From JACVRX01 sp963831385 (GTDB lineage: Bacteria; Actinomycetota; Actinomycetes; Jiangellales; Jiangellaceae), in contig CAWHPW010000021.1 in the NCBI GenBank assembly GCA_963831385.1, positions 1 to 64,000 on the forward strand: a DNA stretch of 64,000 nucleotides. The letters run 5' to 3'. Positions within the stretch are counted from its first letter, which is position 1. Each line of letters opens with the position of its first letter. Shown here piece by piece: positions 15,450-25,257 of this stretch. The notes under the pieces are model-generated. The model made no database searches. It was not told where the DNA came from and saw only the letters and a list, made by a program, of their open reading frames with translations. The translations under genes were made by a program, and so were the position numbers.

Positions 15450-17694
15450 TCAGCTGTGGTCGAGGGCAGGTAGCCGCGACAGCGGCCGGGGCAGCCACCA
15501 GTTGCGCTCGCCCAGCAGGCTCATGGCCGCCGGCAGCAGAACGGCTCGGACGATGGTCGCGTCGATCAGGATCGCCGCGGCCAGCCCGACGCCCATCTGC
15601 TTGAACTCCAGGGCCGAGAGCGTGGCAAAGATCGAGAAGACCGCGACCATGACGAGCGCAGCGCTGGTCACAACCCCCGCGGACGAGGTGATCCCGTGCG
15701 CGATCGCTTCGCGAGTCGACATTCCCTGCTGTCGCCCCTCGTTGATCCGGCTGACGACGAACACGTGGTAGTCCATCGACAGCCCGAACAGGATCACGAA
15801 CAGGAACAGCGGCAACCAGGTGACGACCGCACCGTTGGACGAGAAGTCGAGCAGGCCTTCCGCCCAGCTGTTCTGGAATACGAGCACTAGCAGCCCGTAA
15901 GCAGCGGCCACCGATAGCAGGTTCAGCGCGGCGGCTGTCAGCGCAATTGTCAGGGACCGGAACGAGATCACCAGCACGACGACGGTCAGCAGGAGAACGA
16001 ACCCGATCACCAGCGGCAGCCGATCCCAGATCACGTCCCGGAAGTCGACGTCCCACGCGATCTCGCCGGTCACACCAGCTTCCGCGCCGGGCACGGAGCC
16101 CAGCGTTTCGGGCACGATCTCCCTCAAGGCCTCCAGCGAACCCCGACCCTGCGGGTCGTCAACCGTGGCTGATACCGGCACGCTGAGACGAGCGACGTCG
16201 CCACTCTCGGCGTACTCGACCTCCGGAGCGGCGCCGTCGACCGCGAAGTACGGGTCCGTGTCAGTGCGCTCGGCGAGCTGTGCGACCGCCGCGTCGATCG
16301 CAGCCGTCTCCAGTGCCGTTCCGTCCTGGGACCAGACGGCAACGGTATGGCTGGTGCCCTCGGACGGGTATGCATCGCTGATCCGCTGATAGGTCTCCAC
16401 CTGCGGGATCGAGCTCGGCATATCGTCCAGCCCCGGGTTGGACAGAGTCATGCCCAGTGCCGGCACGGCCAGAGCGGCAAGCGATGCGATCCCAACGGCC
16501 ATCGCGATACCCGGCCGGCGCAGCACCGGACGCAGCAGCGCTGGCCAGAGCCGCGACCCGCCCGAACGCCGCTGTAGGCGCCAGAGCAGCGGAATCCGTG
16601 GCCGGTCCACCCAGCGGCCGAGGATCGACAGCAGAGCGGGCAGCACGGTCACCGAGCCGAGGACCGCGACAGCCACCACGAGGATCGTTCCCATGGCGAA
16701 CGCCGAGAAGATCGAGAATCCGGCGAGGAACATGCCCGCCATCGCGACCATGACGGTGAGGCCGGACACGACCACGGCACGGCCGGATGTTGCGGCGGTC
16801 ACGGCGATCGCATGGTCGACGGAGTCGCCTTTGGCCCGTTCCTCGCGGTCCCTGCGGATGTAGAACAACGAGTAGTCCACCCCGACGGCCATGCCGACGA
16901 GCAGGACGACAGAGCTCAGCAAGTCGTTGGTCGGTACCAGGTAGGACGCGAACGCCGACAGGCCCACGGCGGCCCCGACAGACGACAGCGCCAGCAGGAT
17001 CGGAACTCCCGCAGCGATGAGGGCGCCGAACACGACCAGCAGGATGATCATCGTCACTGGGATGGAGACGAATTCGGCCTTCGCGAAGTCGTCCTCGTAG
17101 ACCTGGTCGAGCGCAGCGCTCATCGTGGAACCGCCGACCTGGTCGATGCGCAGGTCAGGATGGTCGGCCGCCGCATCGTCGACGACGTCCTGCACGGCCA
17201 GCGCCGCCTCGTCGACGGCTGCAGCAGCGCTGGTCGTCGCTTCCGGACCCCTCGTCCAGGGCCACCTGCATCAGCAAAGACGTTCCGTCGGCCGACGGAA
17301 TCGGCTCTCCGACATCCAGCACCCCGGCCAGGCCGTTGAGCTCGTCGCTGAGCTCAGCCGCGACGTCGGTCGTCGCGGTGTCGATCGGCTGGCCGGCCGC
17401 GCTCTGGATGAGCACCGATTCAGTCGGGACCTCACCGAAGTCGGCGTTCATGAGCGCGAGGTCTGCTCCGGCCGACGCTCCGACCGTCTCCTCCGCCTCG
17501 TCACTCTCCTGCGCCGTGATCGAACCGCCGCCGGCAACCGCTGCTGCGACGAAGGCGATCCAGAGGACCAACGCCCACCACCGATGCCGGGCACTCCACG
17601 TCGCGATGGCGACGACAGGCCCGCGTGGCGGGGGAGTCGGCGAGGTGCGTGGTTGTTCCGGTCGAGTGGCGAGGTCGGTCGGTGCGGCGGTCAT
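15450..17694 (-). pseudogene. MMPL/RND-family exporter, interrupted by one frameshift
   Basis: On the minus strand an intact start (ATG at 17694, GGGGAGA upstream) opens a frame beginning with a cytosolic tail and membrane helix 1. The frame is lost at a CCCC run (17248-17251); the rest, about 580 residues, continues one frame over down to 15450. Removing one base from the run joins the two parts into a roughly 747-residue MMPL protein with two blocks of membrane helices (VSIPVTMIILLVVFGALIAAG and FGLSMDYHVFVVSRI). It would be a proton-driven exporter of lipids or small molecules. The break could be a homopolymer sequencing error or true inactivation. Confidence 0.82.
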
Positions 17695-17782
17695 GGGATC
17701 TCCCCGGCAGGCTCAGCACTGGTCTGGCCACAGCGTCGTCGCCGCGCGCCGTGGGCGCAGTCGGGAATGATCCGGAAATCCG

Positions 17783-17800
17783 CCTCGGGGTTCCCCGAGG
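17783..17800. promoter_or_regulatory. Perfect inverted repeat CCTCGGGG-TT-CCCCGAGG
   Basis: Two 8-bp arms separated by TT lie in the 154-bp divergent region between the MMPL gene (start 17694) and vapB (start 17849). There is no T-run, and it sits upstream of both genes rather than after one, so an operator is more likely than a terminator. No regulator gene is adjacent other than vapB. Confidence 0.5.
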
Positions 17801-17820
17801 GAAGCGGACGCCCTGACCCT

Positions 17821-17852
17821 TGGTACTATTACTGGTACCATCACTGGTATGG
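17821..17852 (+). promoter_or_regulatory. Tandem TGGTA operator repeats overlapping the vapB start codon
   Basis: TGGTACTATTAC (17821-17832) and TGGTACCATCAC (17833-17844) are 12-bp tandem repeats, and a third TGGTATGG begins at 17845 and contains the ATG of vapB. Ribbon-helix-helix antitoxins bind such short repeats as multiple dimers, so this is probably the autoregulatory operator. Because the start codon lies inside it, bound VapB would cover the transcription start and ribosome region; the transcript may be leaderless. Confidence 0.65.
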
Positions 17853-18124
17853 CTACCAATCTCCGCCTTCGTGCCGACGCGGAGGCAGCTGTCCGCGCCG
17901 CCGCGCAGCGCACTGGGCGCTCCCAACAGGATGTGCTTCGTGCGGCGGTGGACAGCTATCTCGGATTGGACGAGGCAACTGCTCCGCGCTCTGATCGTGA
18001 GGTGTTGATCGCGACGGGCACGGTGCGGCCGGCGCGCACGCCATTCCGAGCCGAGCGGCCGAAACTCGCTCTGCCGGCCGGCACGGACACGACCGATCTC
18101 CTGGGGCGCGAGGACCGCATCTAG
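17849..18124 (+). CDS. vapB: VapB-type antitoxin, ribbon-helix-helix
   Basis: A 91-residue basic protein beginning MATNLRLRADAEAAVRAAA, with the strand-helix-helix pattern of CopG/Arc-like antitoxins (RTGRSQQDVLRAAVDSYL) and a C-terminal extension that would block the toxin. It neutralises VapC and represses its own operon. Its TAG stop shares one base with the GTG start of vapC (TAGTG), the usual coupling for toxin-antitoxin pairs. Confidence 0.85.
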   Translation: MATNLRLRADAEAAVRAAAQRTGRSQQDVLRAAVDSYLGLDEATAPRSDREVLIATGTVRPARTPFRAERPKLALPAGTDTTDLLGREDRI

Positions 18125-18612
18125 TGCGGGTCTACGTCGATTCCAGCGCACTCCTCAAACGGGTTGTGAGCGAACCAGAGGCGGATGCGCTTATCGCCGT
18201 GTTGCGGCGCCACGACGCTGAGCAGGACGCGCTTGTCTCGTCGGCTTTGGCATGGATCGAGGTGAGCCGGTCTCTACGCTCTCGATGGGCAGATGAAGCC
18301 GACCAGTCCGCAGTCGCGGACGCGATCGACATTGCGCTGTCCGGAATCGACGAGTACCCGATCAACGCGGAGGTCGTCAGCCTCGCGCGGCGGATGAAGC
18401 CAGCAGTCTTGCGGAGCTTGGACGCCATCCATCTCGCGACGTCGGTCTTGGTCGACGCGGATGTCGTCGTGACATTCGACGCCCGACTTGCCGCCGCCTG
18501 CTCCGAGAACGGCCTCGCCGTACGCGCGCCAACCGCGGCAGACAGGCCGCAGGTTCGACCGCACGGTGGTCTTCTTGCCAGCGGTGACCGCGAAAGGCGA
18601 ACCGGAGAGTGA
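18124..18612 (+). CDS. vapC: VapC-type toxin, PIN-domain ribonuclease
   Basis: A 162-residue PIN-domain protein. Acidic catalytic residues are visible at Asp6 (VYVDSSALLK), Glu46 (AWIEVSRS), Asp100 (RSLDAIHLATS) and Asp119 (VVTFDARL). VapC toxins cut tRNA or rRNA and arrest translation when the antitoxin is degraded. The normal domain ends near residue 137; the last 25 or so residues are arginine-rich, unlike the family, and run into hutI with a 4-base GTGA overlap, suggesting that the original stop was lost when the module came to lie against hutI. Confidence 0.9.
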   Translation: MRVYVDSSALLKRVVSEPEADALIAVLRRHDAEQDALVSSALAWIEVSRSLRSRWADEADQSAVADAIDIALSGIDEYPINAEVVSLARRMKPAVLRSLDAIHLATSVLVDADVVVTFDARLAAACSENGLAVRAPTAADRPQVRPHGGLLASGDRERRTGE

Positions 18613-19799
18613 CGACGACCCTCCTCGATGCGATCGGGCTACTCGTCACTGGCTCAGCCGAGTACGGAGACGGATCGCCGCTGGGCGAGATCGCCGATGC
18701 CGCGCTGGTCGTCGGCGGCGACGGGCGGGTGGCCTGGGTCGGAGCAAGTCAGAATGCCCCGGCTGCTGACACGCGGGTCGACGCCGCGGGCCGATGCGTC
18801 CTCCCCGGTTTCGTCGACAGCCATTCCCACCTCGTCTTCGCCGGTGATCGCGCCGCGGAATTCGACGCCCGGATGGCAGGCCGACGGTACGAGGCCGGGG
18901 GCATTCAGACGACGGTCACCGCCACGCGGGCTGCCTCGGATGAGGAGCTTGCCGAGAACCTGGTCCGTCTCGTCGCCGAGATGCGCCGGCAGGGAACCAC
19001 AACGGTCGAGATCAAGAGCGGCTACGGGCTGACCATCCGGGACGAGGCCCGCGCGCTGGCGCTGGCTCGGTCTCACACGGATGAGACGACCTACCTGGGT
19101 GCACACGTTGTGCCGGCCGAGTATTCCGACGATCCGGCGGCGTACGTCGAGCTCGTCACCGGCGAAATGCTCGAGGCCTGCGCACCGCATGCCCGCTGGA
19201 TCGACGTCTTCTGCGAGCGGGGCGCCTTCGACGCCGACGCCGCCCGCGCCGTCCTCACCGCTGGCATGAACCGAGGTCTGCAGGCGCGGGTCCACGCCAA
19301 CCAGCTCGGTGAGGGCCCGGGCGTCCAGCTGGCCTGTGAGCTGGGTGCCGCGAGCGCGGACCACTGCACGTTTCTGACCGACGCGGACGTCGACGCGCTG
19401 GCGGCGTCGAAAACTGTGGCCACCCTGCTCCCCGGCGTCGAGTTCTCGACCCGATCGCCGTACCCCGATGCCCGCCGGCTAATCGGCGCCGGGGTCACGG
19501 TCGCGCTCGCGACCGATTGCAACCCCGGCTCGTGTTTCACCTCGTCGATGCCGCTTTGCATCGCGCTGGCAGTCCGTGAGATGCGGATGACGCCGGCCGA
19601 GGCCCTCTGGTCAGCGACTGTCGGCGGTGCGGCCGCGCTGCGCCGGACCGACGTCGGGCGGTTGGTGCCCGGTACCCGGGCCGACCTGGCCGTCCTGGAC
19701 GCCCCGTCGTACGTCCATCTCGCATACCGCCCAGGTGTTCCGTTGGTCGCGCAGACCTGGCGGGCCGGCCACCCCGGGGAAGGTTCTGGTCCTGGCTGA
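18609..19799 (+). CDS. hutI: Imidazolonepropionase
   Basis: Third Hut step: hydrolysis of 4-imidazolone-5-propionate to N-formimidoyl-glutamate. The 396-residue amidohydrolase has PGFVDSHSHLVFAGDR (metal His pair), EIKSGYGLT, GAHVVPAEY, RVHANQLGEGPGVQ, SADHCTFL, and ATDCNPGSCFTSSM with the metal aspartate. The GTG at 18609 lies within the end of vapC (GTGA overlap) with CCGGAGA just upstream, so translation of hutI is probably coupled to vapC. The stop codon lies inside the left arm of the 70-bp inverted repeat at 19789. Confidence 0.95.
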   Translation: MTTTLLDAIGLLVTGSAEYGDGSPLGEIADAALVVGGDGRVAWVGASQNAPAADTRVDAAGRCVLPGFVDSHSHLVFAGDRAAEFDARMAGRRYEAGGIQTTVTATRAASDEELAENLVRLVAEMRRQGTTTVEIKSGYGLTIRDEARALALARSHTDETTYLGAHVVPAEYSDDPAAYVELVTGEMLEACAPHARWIDVFCERGAFDADAARAVLTAGMNRGLQARVHANQLGEGPGVQLACELGAASADHCTFLTDADVDALAASKTVATLLPGVEFSTRSPYPDARRLIGAGVTVALATDCNPGSCFTSSMPLCIALAVREMRMTPAEALWSATVGGAAALRRTDVGRLVPGTRADLAVLDAPSYVHLAYRPGVPLVAQTWRAGHPGEGSGPG

Positions 19800-19859
19800 G
19801 TAACTCAGCACTGAGCGTGATGAGGACGGCCCGAGAACGCGGATTTACTCAGCCGGGAC
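19789..19859. repeat. Family A inverted repeat (about 70 bp), copy 1; possible hutI terminator
   Basis: The left arm GTCCTGGCTGAGTA (19789-19802) and right arm TACTCAGCCGGGAC (19846-19859) pair with one mismatch. The core includes CGCGGATTTACTCAGCC, also seen at 63014-63030. The hutI stop TGA is in the left arm. Related elements of the same length lie at 29146 and 62967. There is no T-tract, but GC-rich actinobacterial terminators often lack one. Confidence 0.6.
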
Positions 19860-19885
19860 GGGGAGAACCCGGCCGGGCCGGGACG

Positions 19886-21073
19886 TCAGCGCAGGCTGTC
19901 GGCGATGTCGCGGAGAATCGCCAGCCAGGTGTCATTGTCGACACCCCAGTCACGACCGAGTCGAACCACGACGCTCTCGGTGTCGGGAGCCACGTAGACG
20001 TATTGGCCGAAGTTCCCCAGCCCGTAGAAACGTTCCGGCCGGTCGAGATCGACCCACCAGAAGTACTGGTAGTCCGCAGCCGGGTCGGTCGTGGTGTCTG
20101 CGGCGGTGGCCGCGCGTACCCAGTCTTCCGCGACGATCTGAGTGCCGTTCCACTCCCCGTTGTGCAGGTATAGCGCGCCGAAGCGCGCGAAGTCGACAGC
20201 ACTGGCGTTGAGGCCGCTTTCCATCTTTTCGAACCCGGACTCTTCGGAATCGAGGCTCCAGGTGGCGTCCTGCTCGGCACCGAGTGGCTGCCAGAGGCGG
20301 GTAGCCATGTATTCGGAAACCGACGTCGCGGTGGCGCGCTCGAGCACCATGCCGAGCAGCAACGGGTTGTAGTTGTTGTACAGCCATTCCTCCCCGGGCG
20401 GCTGCTCGATCTCTGTGCCGTCGAGAGCGACTTCCCGAAGGTTCGCTCCGTAATAGGTCGCGATGTCGTCGCCCCAGGGCAGGGGGAGCTGCTGCTCCTG
20501 ATACCGGAGGCCCGACGACATCGTCAGCAAGTGACGCAGGGTGATCTGTTCGAACCGCGGATCACGCTCCGCCAATTCCGGAACGTAGTCGGTCACCGAG
20601 TCATCGACGCCGCCGATCGCGCCCTCGTCGATCGCGATGCCCACGAGCGTCGAGAGGACTGACTTCGCGACCGAGAACGACGTCTCGAGTGTCTGCGGAC
20701 CGGAGCCGTCGAAGTACCGCTCGTAGACCAACCCATCGTTGTGGACCACCAGGAATGCCAGCGTGTCGGTCTGGCGCAGAAATGCGTCGAAGTCCCCACC
20801 AGCCTCCGCCGTCACGACGCGCGAGGGGGAGAGATCGATCTCGTTGCCACGAGGCAGGGCGCTCGAGGCCGCACCGGCGGGTATGAGGCGGGCGGGAAAG
20901 CGGTACTGGTCGCCGACGTCTGCTTCCATCCACAGCATCGCCCTCGCCGTCGCCGACCGGTCGAGCGACAGCCGCGCCCACCCATAGCCGATCAATACCA
21001 AGGCCAGCAGCCCGGCTATGCCAATGACCAGCGCGCGGAGCCAGCGGCGCCGGGTTGCGATTGCGGCGTTCAC
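19886..21073 (-). CDS. Membrane-anchored serine hydrolase, beta-lactamase / class C family
   Basis: The 395-residue protein has an N-terminal signal anchor (residues 8-32, LRALVIGIAGLLALVLIGYGW) and a beta-lactamase-like domain. The catalytic SxxK is in SFSVAKSVLSTLVG and the YxN motif in EWLYNNYNPLLLGMVL; GLNASAVDFARFGALYL and YQYFWWVD follow. Related proteins are DD-peptidases, esterases or 6-aminohexanoate-dimer hydrolases, so it is better called a serine hydrolase than a resistance enzyme. It is the last gene of a minus-strand run that starts at 22510. Confidence 0.85.
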   Translation of the reverse strand: MNAAIATRRRWLRALVIGIAGLLALVLIGYGWARLSLDRSATARAMLWMEADVGDQYRFPARLIPAGAASSALPRGNEIDLSPSRVVTAEAGGDFDAFLRQTDTLAFLVVHNDGLVYERYFDGSGPQTLETSFSVAKSVLSTLVGIAIDEGAIGGVDDSVTDYVPELAERDPRFEQITLRHLLTMSSGLRYQEQQLPLPWGDDIATYYGANLREVALDGTEIEQPPGEEWLYNNYNPLLLGMVLERATATSVSEYMATRLWQPLGAEQDATWSLDSEESGFEKMESGLNASAVDFARFGALYLHNGEWNGTQIVAEDWVRAATAADTTTDPAADYQYFWWVDLDRPERFYGLGNFGQYVYVAPDTESVVVRLGRDWGVDNDTWLAILRDIADSLR

Positions 21074-21131
21074 ATTCGTTATCCAACACCGGAGATCGCA
21101 GTCAACGGACTCCCGTCGCGGAGTGCGGTGA

Positions 21132-22370
21132 TCAACTTCCGCGAGGGGGGCGATCGGAGCCAGTCAGGGCTCCCGACTGGGGTGCTGTGCGCAGCACCGC
21201 GGCGGATGCCGTGCCAGCCACGCTGGCGGCCAGCGCCTCGAGCGGGCCGCGTCCGACGAACATCCGCCACGGGACGGCGATCGCGAGGGCGACGAGCACG
21301 TGCCAGAGCAGCGCGTTCGGGATGGTGTCGGGCATCACGGTCGAGATCAGCACGACATGCAGTGAGTAGAGCGTGAAAGTCATGCTGCCGATAGCCGCGA
21401 GCGGCCACAACGCCGCCCGTGCGACGCGCATCAACAGGAGCATGAGCCCCAGGATGAAGCAGGCAGTCCCGATGGTATGCAACAGATCGAAAGGGGTGCC
21501 GGAATGGGGTGCCGCCACGGCGAGCCACCACCAGTCCGTTGTCGGCGTGGTGCCGTAGAAGCCCGTGGTCAGTGCGATCTCCAGCGGGCGGCTGCCGGCG
21601 GGGTGCTGGCCCGGGCCGGCGGCCTCTAGCGCCGAAAGTCCGTCCCCGACGTTTAGTAACAACCACGACGACACCCAAGCGACGACCGCGAGAACCGCGC
21701 CGCCCAGCATCACCGCCCAGGCGGTTCGCCGTTCGGCGAGCGCCAACCGGCCTACGGCGAGCCCGGCCAGGATGTAGGCGCTCCAGGTCAGCACCGGGTA
21801 GTAGCCGGTGACAGTGAGCTCGAGAAATAGACCGACCGGGTCGGCGAGCGACTCGATGGTGGGGTTGCCGTAGGACGGAAGGGGCGTCGACGCACGAAGC
21901 CACTGGCTGAGGACAGGCGTCAGCACTGCGGCCGCGGCGGCCAGTGGCAGCAACACCCGATACCCGAGGCCCAGGAACGGAACCGCCACCACGAACAGCA
22001 GCGCGTAGTAGACGAGAATGATCGCGAGTCCGGACTCGAATGCGCCGAGGAAGAAACCGACCAACGCAAGAACGACAGCTCGGGCCAGGGTGGCGGCCAT
22101 CGCCGCTGCCAGCGCTCGGCCCCGGCGGGGAGTGGGGCCACCGCTGGCCAGGGCAAGCCCGACTCCGGCCAGCACGGCGAACAAGGCTGCGGATCGGCCG
22201 CTCGCGATCAGGTAGGCCGTGCTGGTGCCGCCATCCGGCCCGATCGCCGGGACGATGTGGACCGACATCATCCCGATCAGGGCGATCCCCCGGGCCGCGT
22301 CGACCCCCAGGAGTCGGCGGGCCGAGGTCAGCCGGGTATCGGGTGCGGTGACGTGCTGCGGAGCGGTCAC
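21132..22370 (-). CDS. Polytopic membrane protein, HGSNAT/DUF1624-DUF418-like acyltransferase family
   Basis: About 412 residues with ten or so membrane segments. The N-terminal motif GVDAARGIALIGMMSVH contains the histidine that carries the acetyl group in heparan-glucosaminide N-acetyltransferase-like proteins. The C-terminal segment WPLAAIGSMTFTLYSLHVV resembles DUF418. It may transfer acyl groups to a cell-envelope sugar, but the substrate is unknown. The GTG at 22370 overlaps the TGA of the small upstream gene in a GTGA arrangement, so I prefer it to the ATG at 22391. Confidence 0.78.
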   Translation of the reverse strand: MTAPQHVTAPDTRLTSARRLLGVDAARGIALIGMMSVHIVPAIGPDGGTSTAYLIASGRSAALFAVLAGVGLALASGGPTPRRGRALAAAMAATLARAVVLALVGFFLGAFESGLAIILVYYALLFVVAVPFLGLGYRVLLPLAAAAAVLTPVLSQWLRASTPLPSYGNPTIESLADPVGLFLELTVTGYYPVLTWSAYILAGLAVGRLALAERRTAWAVMLGGAVLAVVAWVSSWLLLNVGDGLSALEAAGPGQHPAGSRPLEIALTTGFYGTTPTTDWWWLAVAAPHSGTPFDLLHTIGTACFILGLMLLLMRVARAALWPLAAIGSMTFTLYSLHVVLISTVMPDTIPNALLWHVLVALAIAVPWRMFVGRGPLEALAASVAGTASAAVLRTAPQSGALTGSDRPPRGS

Positions 22371-22510
22371 CAGATCTGGGCGGCGATCCATCGAACCAGC
22401 GGGACCACCACGGGCGCCGTGACGACCAGCAGGCCCACGGCCGCGAGCAACGCGACGAGTCGGGTCCGGACGTTCGGCCCACCGGTCTCGTCCCGCATGC
22501 CCCGCAGCAT
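22367..22510 (-). CDS. Small single-pass membrane protein (47 aa)
   Basis: This 47-codon frame starts at the ATG at 22510 (or the ATG at 22498) and codes for a short basic N-terminus followed by one hydrophobic helix (LVALLAAVGLLVVTAPVVV) and a tail ending in tryptophan. No database family is recognised. Support for its being real: the stop TGA and the GTG of the following acyltransferase-like gene share bases (GTGA), the classic sign of coupled translation. It may be a partner subunit of that membrane protein. No clear Shine-Dalgarno precedes it. Confidence 0.5.
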   Translation of the reverse strand: MLRGMRDETGGPNVRTRLVALLAAVGLLVVTAPVVVPLVRWIAAQIW

Positions 22511-22577
22511 GGGGAAAGCGTAGATCCGGCCGAGTGGAATGCCGCGCTCAGCCCGGGCGTTGACCGTGTGAGCGCAA

Positions 22578-22598
22578 GTTGAGCCTGCTGGACTCAAG
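22578..22598. promoter_or_regulatory. HAIR element 1 (HspR operator) upstream of dnaK
   Basis: GTTGAGC-N7-ACTCAAG fits the HspR consensus CTTGAGT-N7-ACTCAAG with two mismatches and the exact 7-base spacer. It lies just upstream of the dnaK -35 box; with the second site it brackets the promoter. Confidence 0.85.
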
Positions 22599-22604
22599 CC
22601 AGGG

Positions 22605-22632
22605 TTGACAGCGGGCGCGCACTGGGAATACT
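22605..22632 (+). promoter_or_regulatory. dnaK promoter (-35 TTGACA, -10 AATACT)
   Basis: A perfect TTGACA (22605-22610) is followed after 16 bases by AATACT (22627-22632). The -10 box touches the second HAIR element, so HspR binding there should block RNA polymerase. It drives dnaK-grpE-dnaJ-hspR. Confidence 0.8.
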
Positions 22633-22651
22633 TGAGCGCGAGCCACTCAAC
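22631..22651. promoter_or_regulatory. HAIR element 2 (HspR operator) over the dnaK promoter
   Basis: CTTGAGC-N7-ACTCAAC has 12 of 14 consensus bases and the exact 7-base spacer. It overlaps the -10 box and probable transcription start of dnaK. Confidence 0.88.
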
Positions 22652-22681
22652 GAAAACACCGTCTGTCGGAGGTAGCACACA

Positions 22682-24582
<1,901 letters not shown>

Positions 24583-24586
<4 letters not shown>

Positions 24587-25221
24587 CCGACCGCGACCAG
24601 CCCACCGGGTTCGACCGGGAGGCCGACGAAACCGTCGGCCCGGTGGTCCACGATCGCCGTCGAATCGACCCGGAGACCGGACAACTGCGAAGGGGCGCGG
24701 CCGCGAGCCGGGCTGCCGGTGACACCGAGCCGACCAGCAACCCGCTGGACGCAGCTCGGGCGGAGGCAGCGGAGCGGCTCGATGACCTACGGCGGCTGCA
24801 GGCCGAGTACGTCAACTATCGGCGCCGGGTCGAGCGGGACCGCGACACCGCGCGCGAGAACGCCGTCGCATCCGTGCTGCTCGACTTGTTGCCGGTGCTC
24901 GACGACATCGGCCGGGCTCGCGATCACGGCGACCTGACCGGTGGATTCCGCTCGGTGGCGGATGCGTTCGAGGCGACGGTGACCAAGCTCGGACTCGAGC
25001 GGTACGGCGAGCCGGGTGATTCGTTTGACCCGACGGTGCACGAAGCGCTGATGCACGAGTATTCCGACGAGGTCGAGGTCCCGACGTGCACGCAGATCCT
25101 GATGCCCGGCTACCGGTACGGCAGCCGCATATTGCGCCCGGCCAGGGTCGCCGTTGCGGAACCCACCGAAGCACTACCGGTGAACGACGATGCCAGCATT
25201 GTCGACTCCGACGAGGACTGA
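24583..25221 (+). CDS. grpE: Nucleotide exchange factor GrpE
   Basis: The 212-residue protein releases ADP from DnaK. A variable charged N-terminus (about 60 residues) is followed by the long coiled-coil helix (AERLDDLRRLQAEYVNYRR) and the beta-domain with FDPTVHEALMHEYSDEV and ILMPGYRYGSRILRPARV. The start is the GTG at 24583 inside the end of dnaK (GTGA), so translation is coupled. Confidence 0.97.
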
Positions 25222-25257
25222 GCACTGGTCGTTGACTGACGGAGAGGAGGGACGTCG

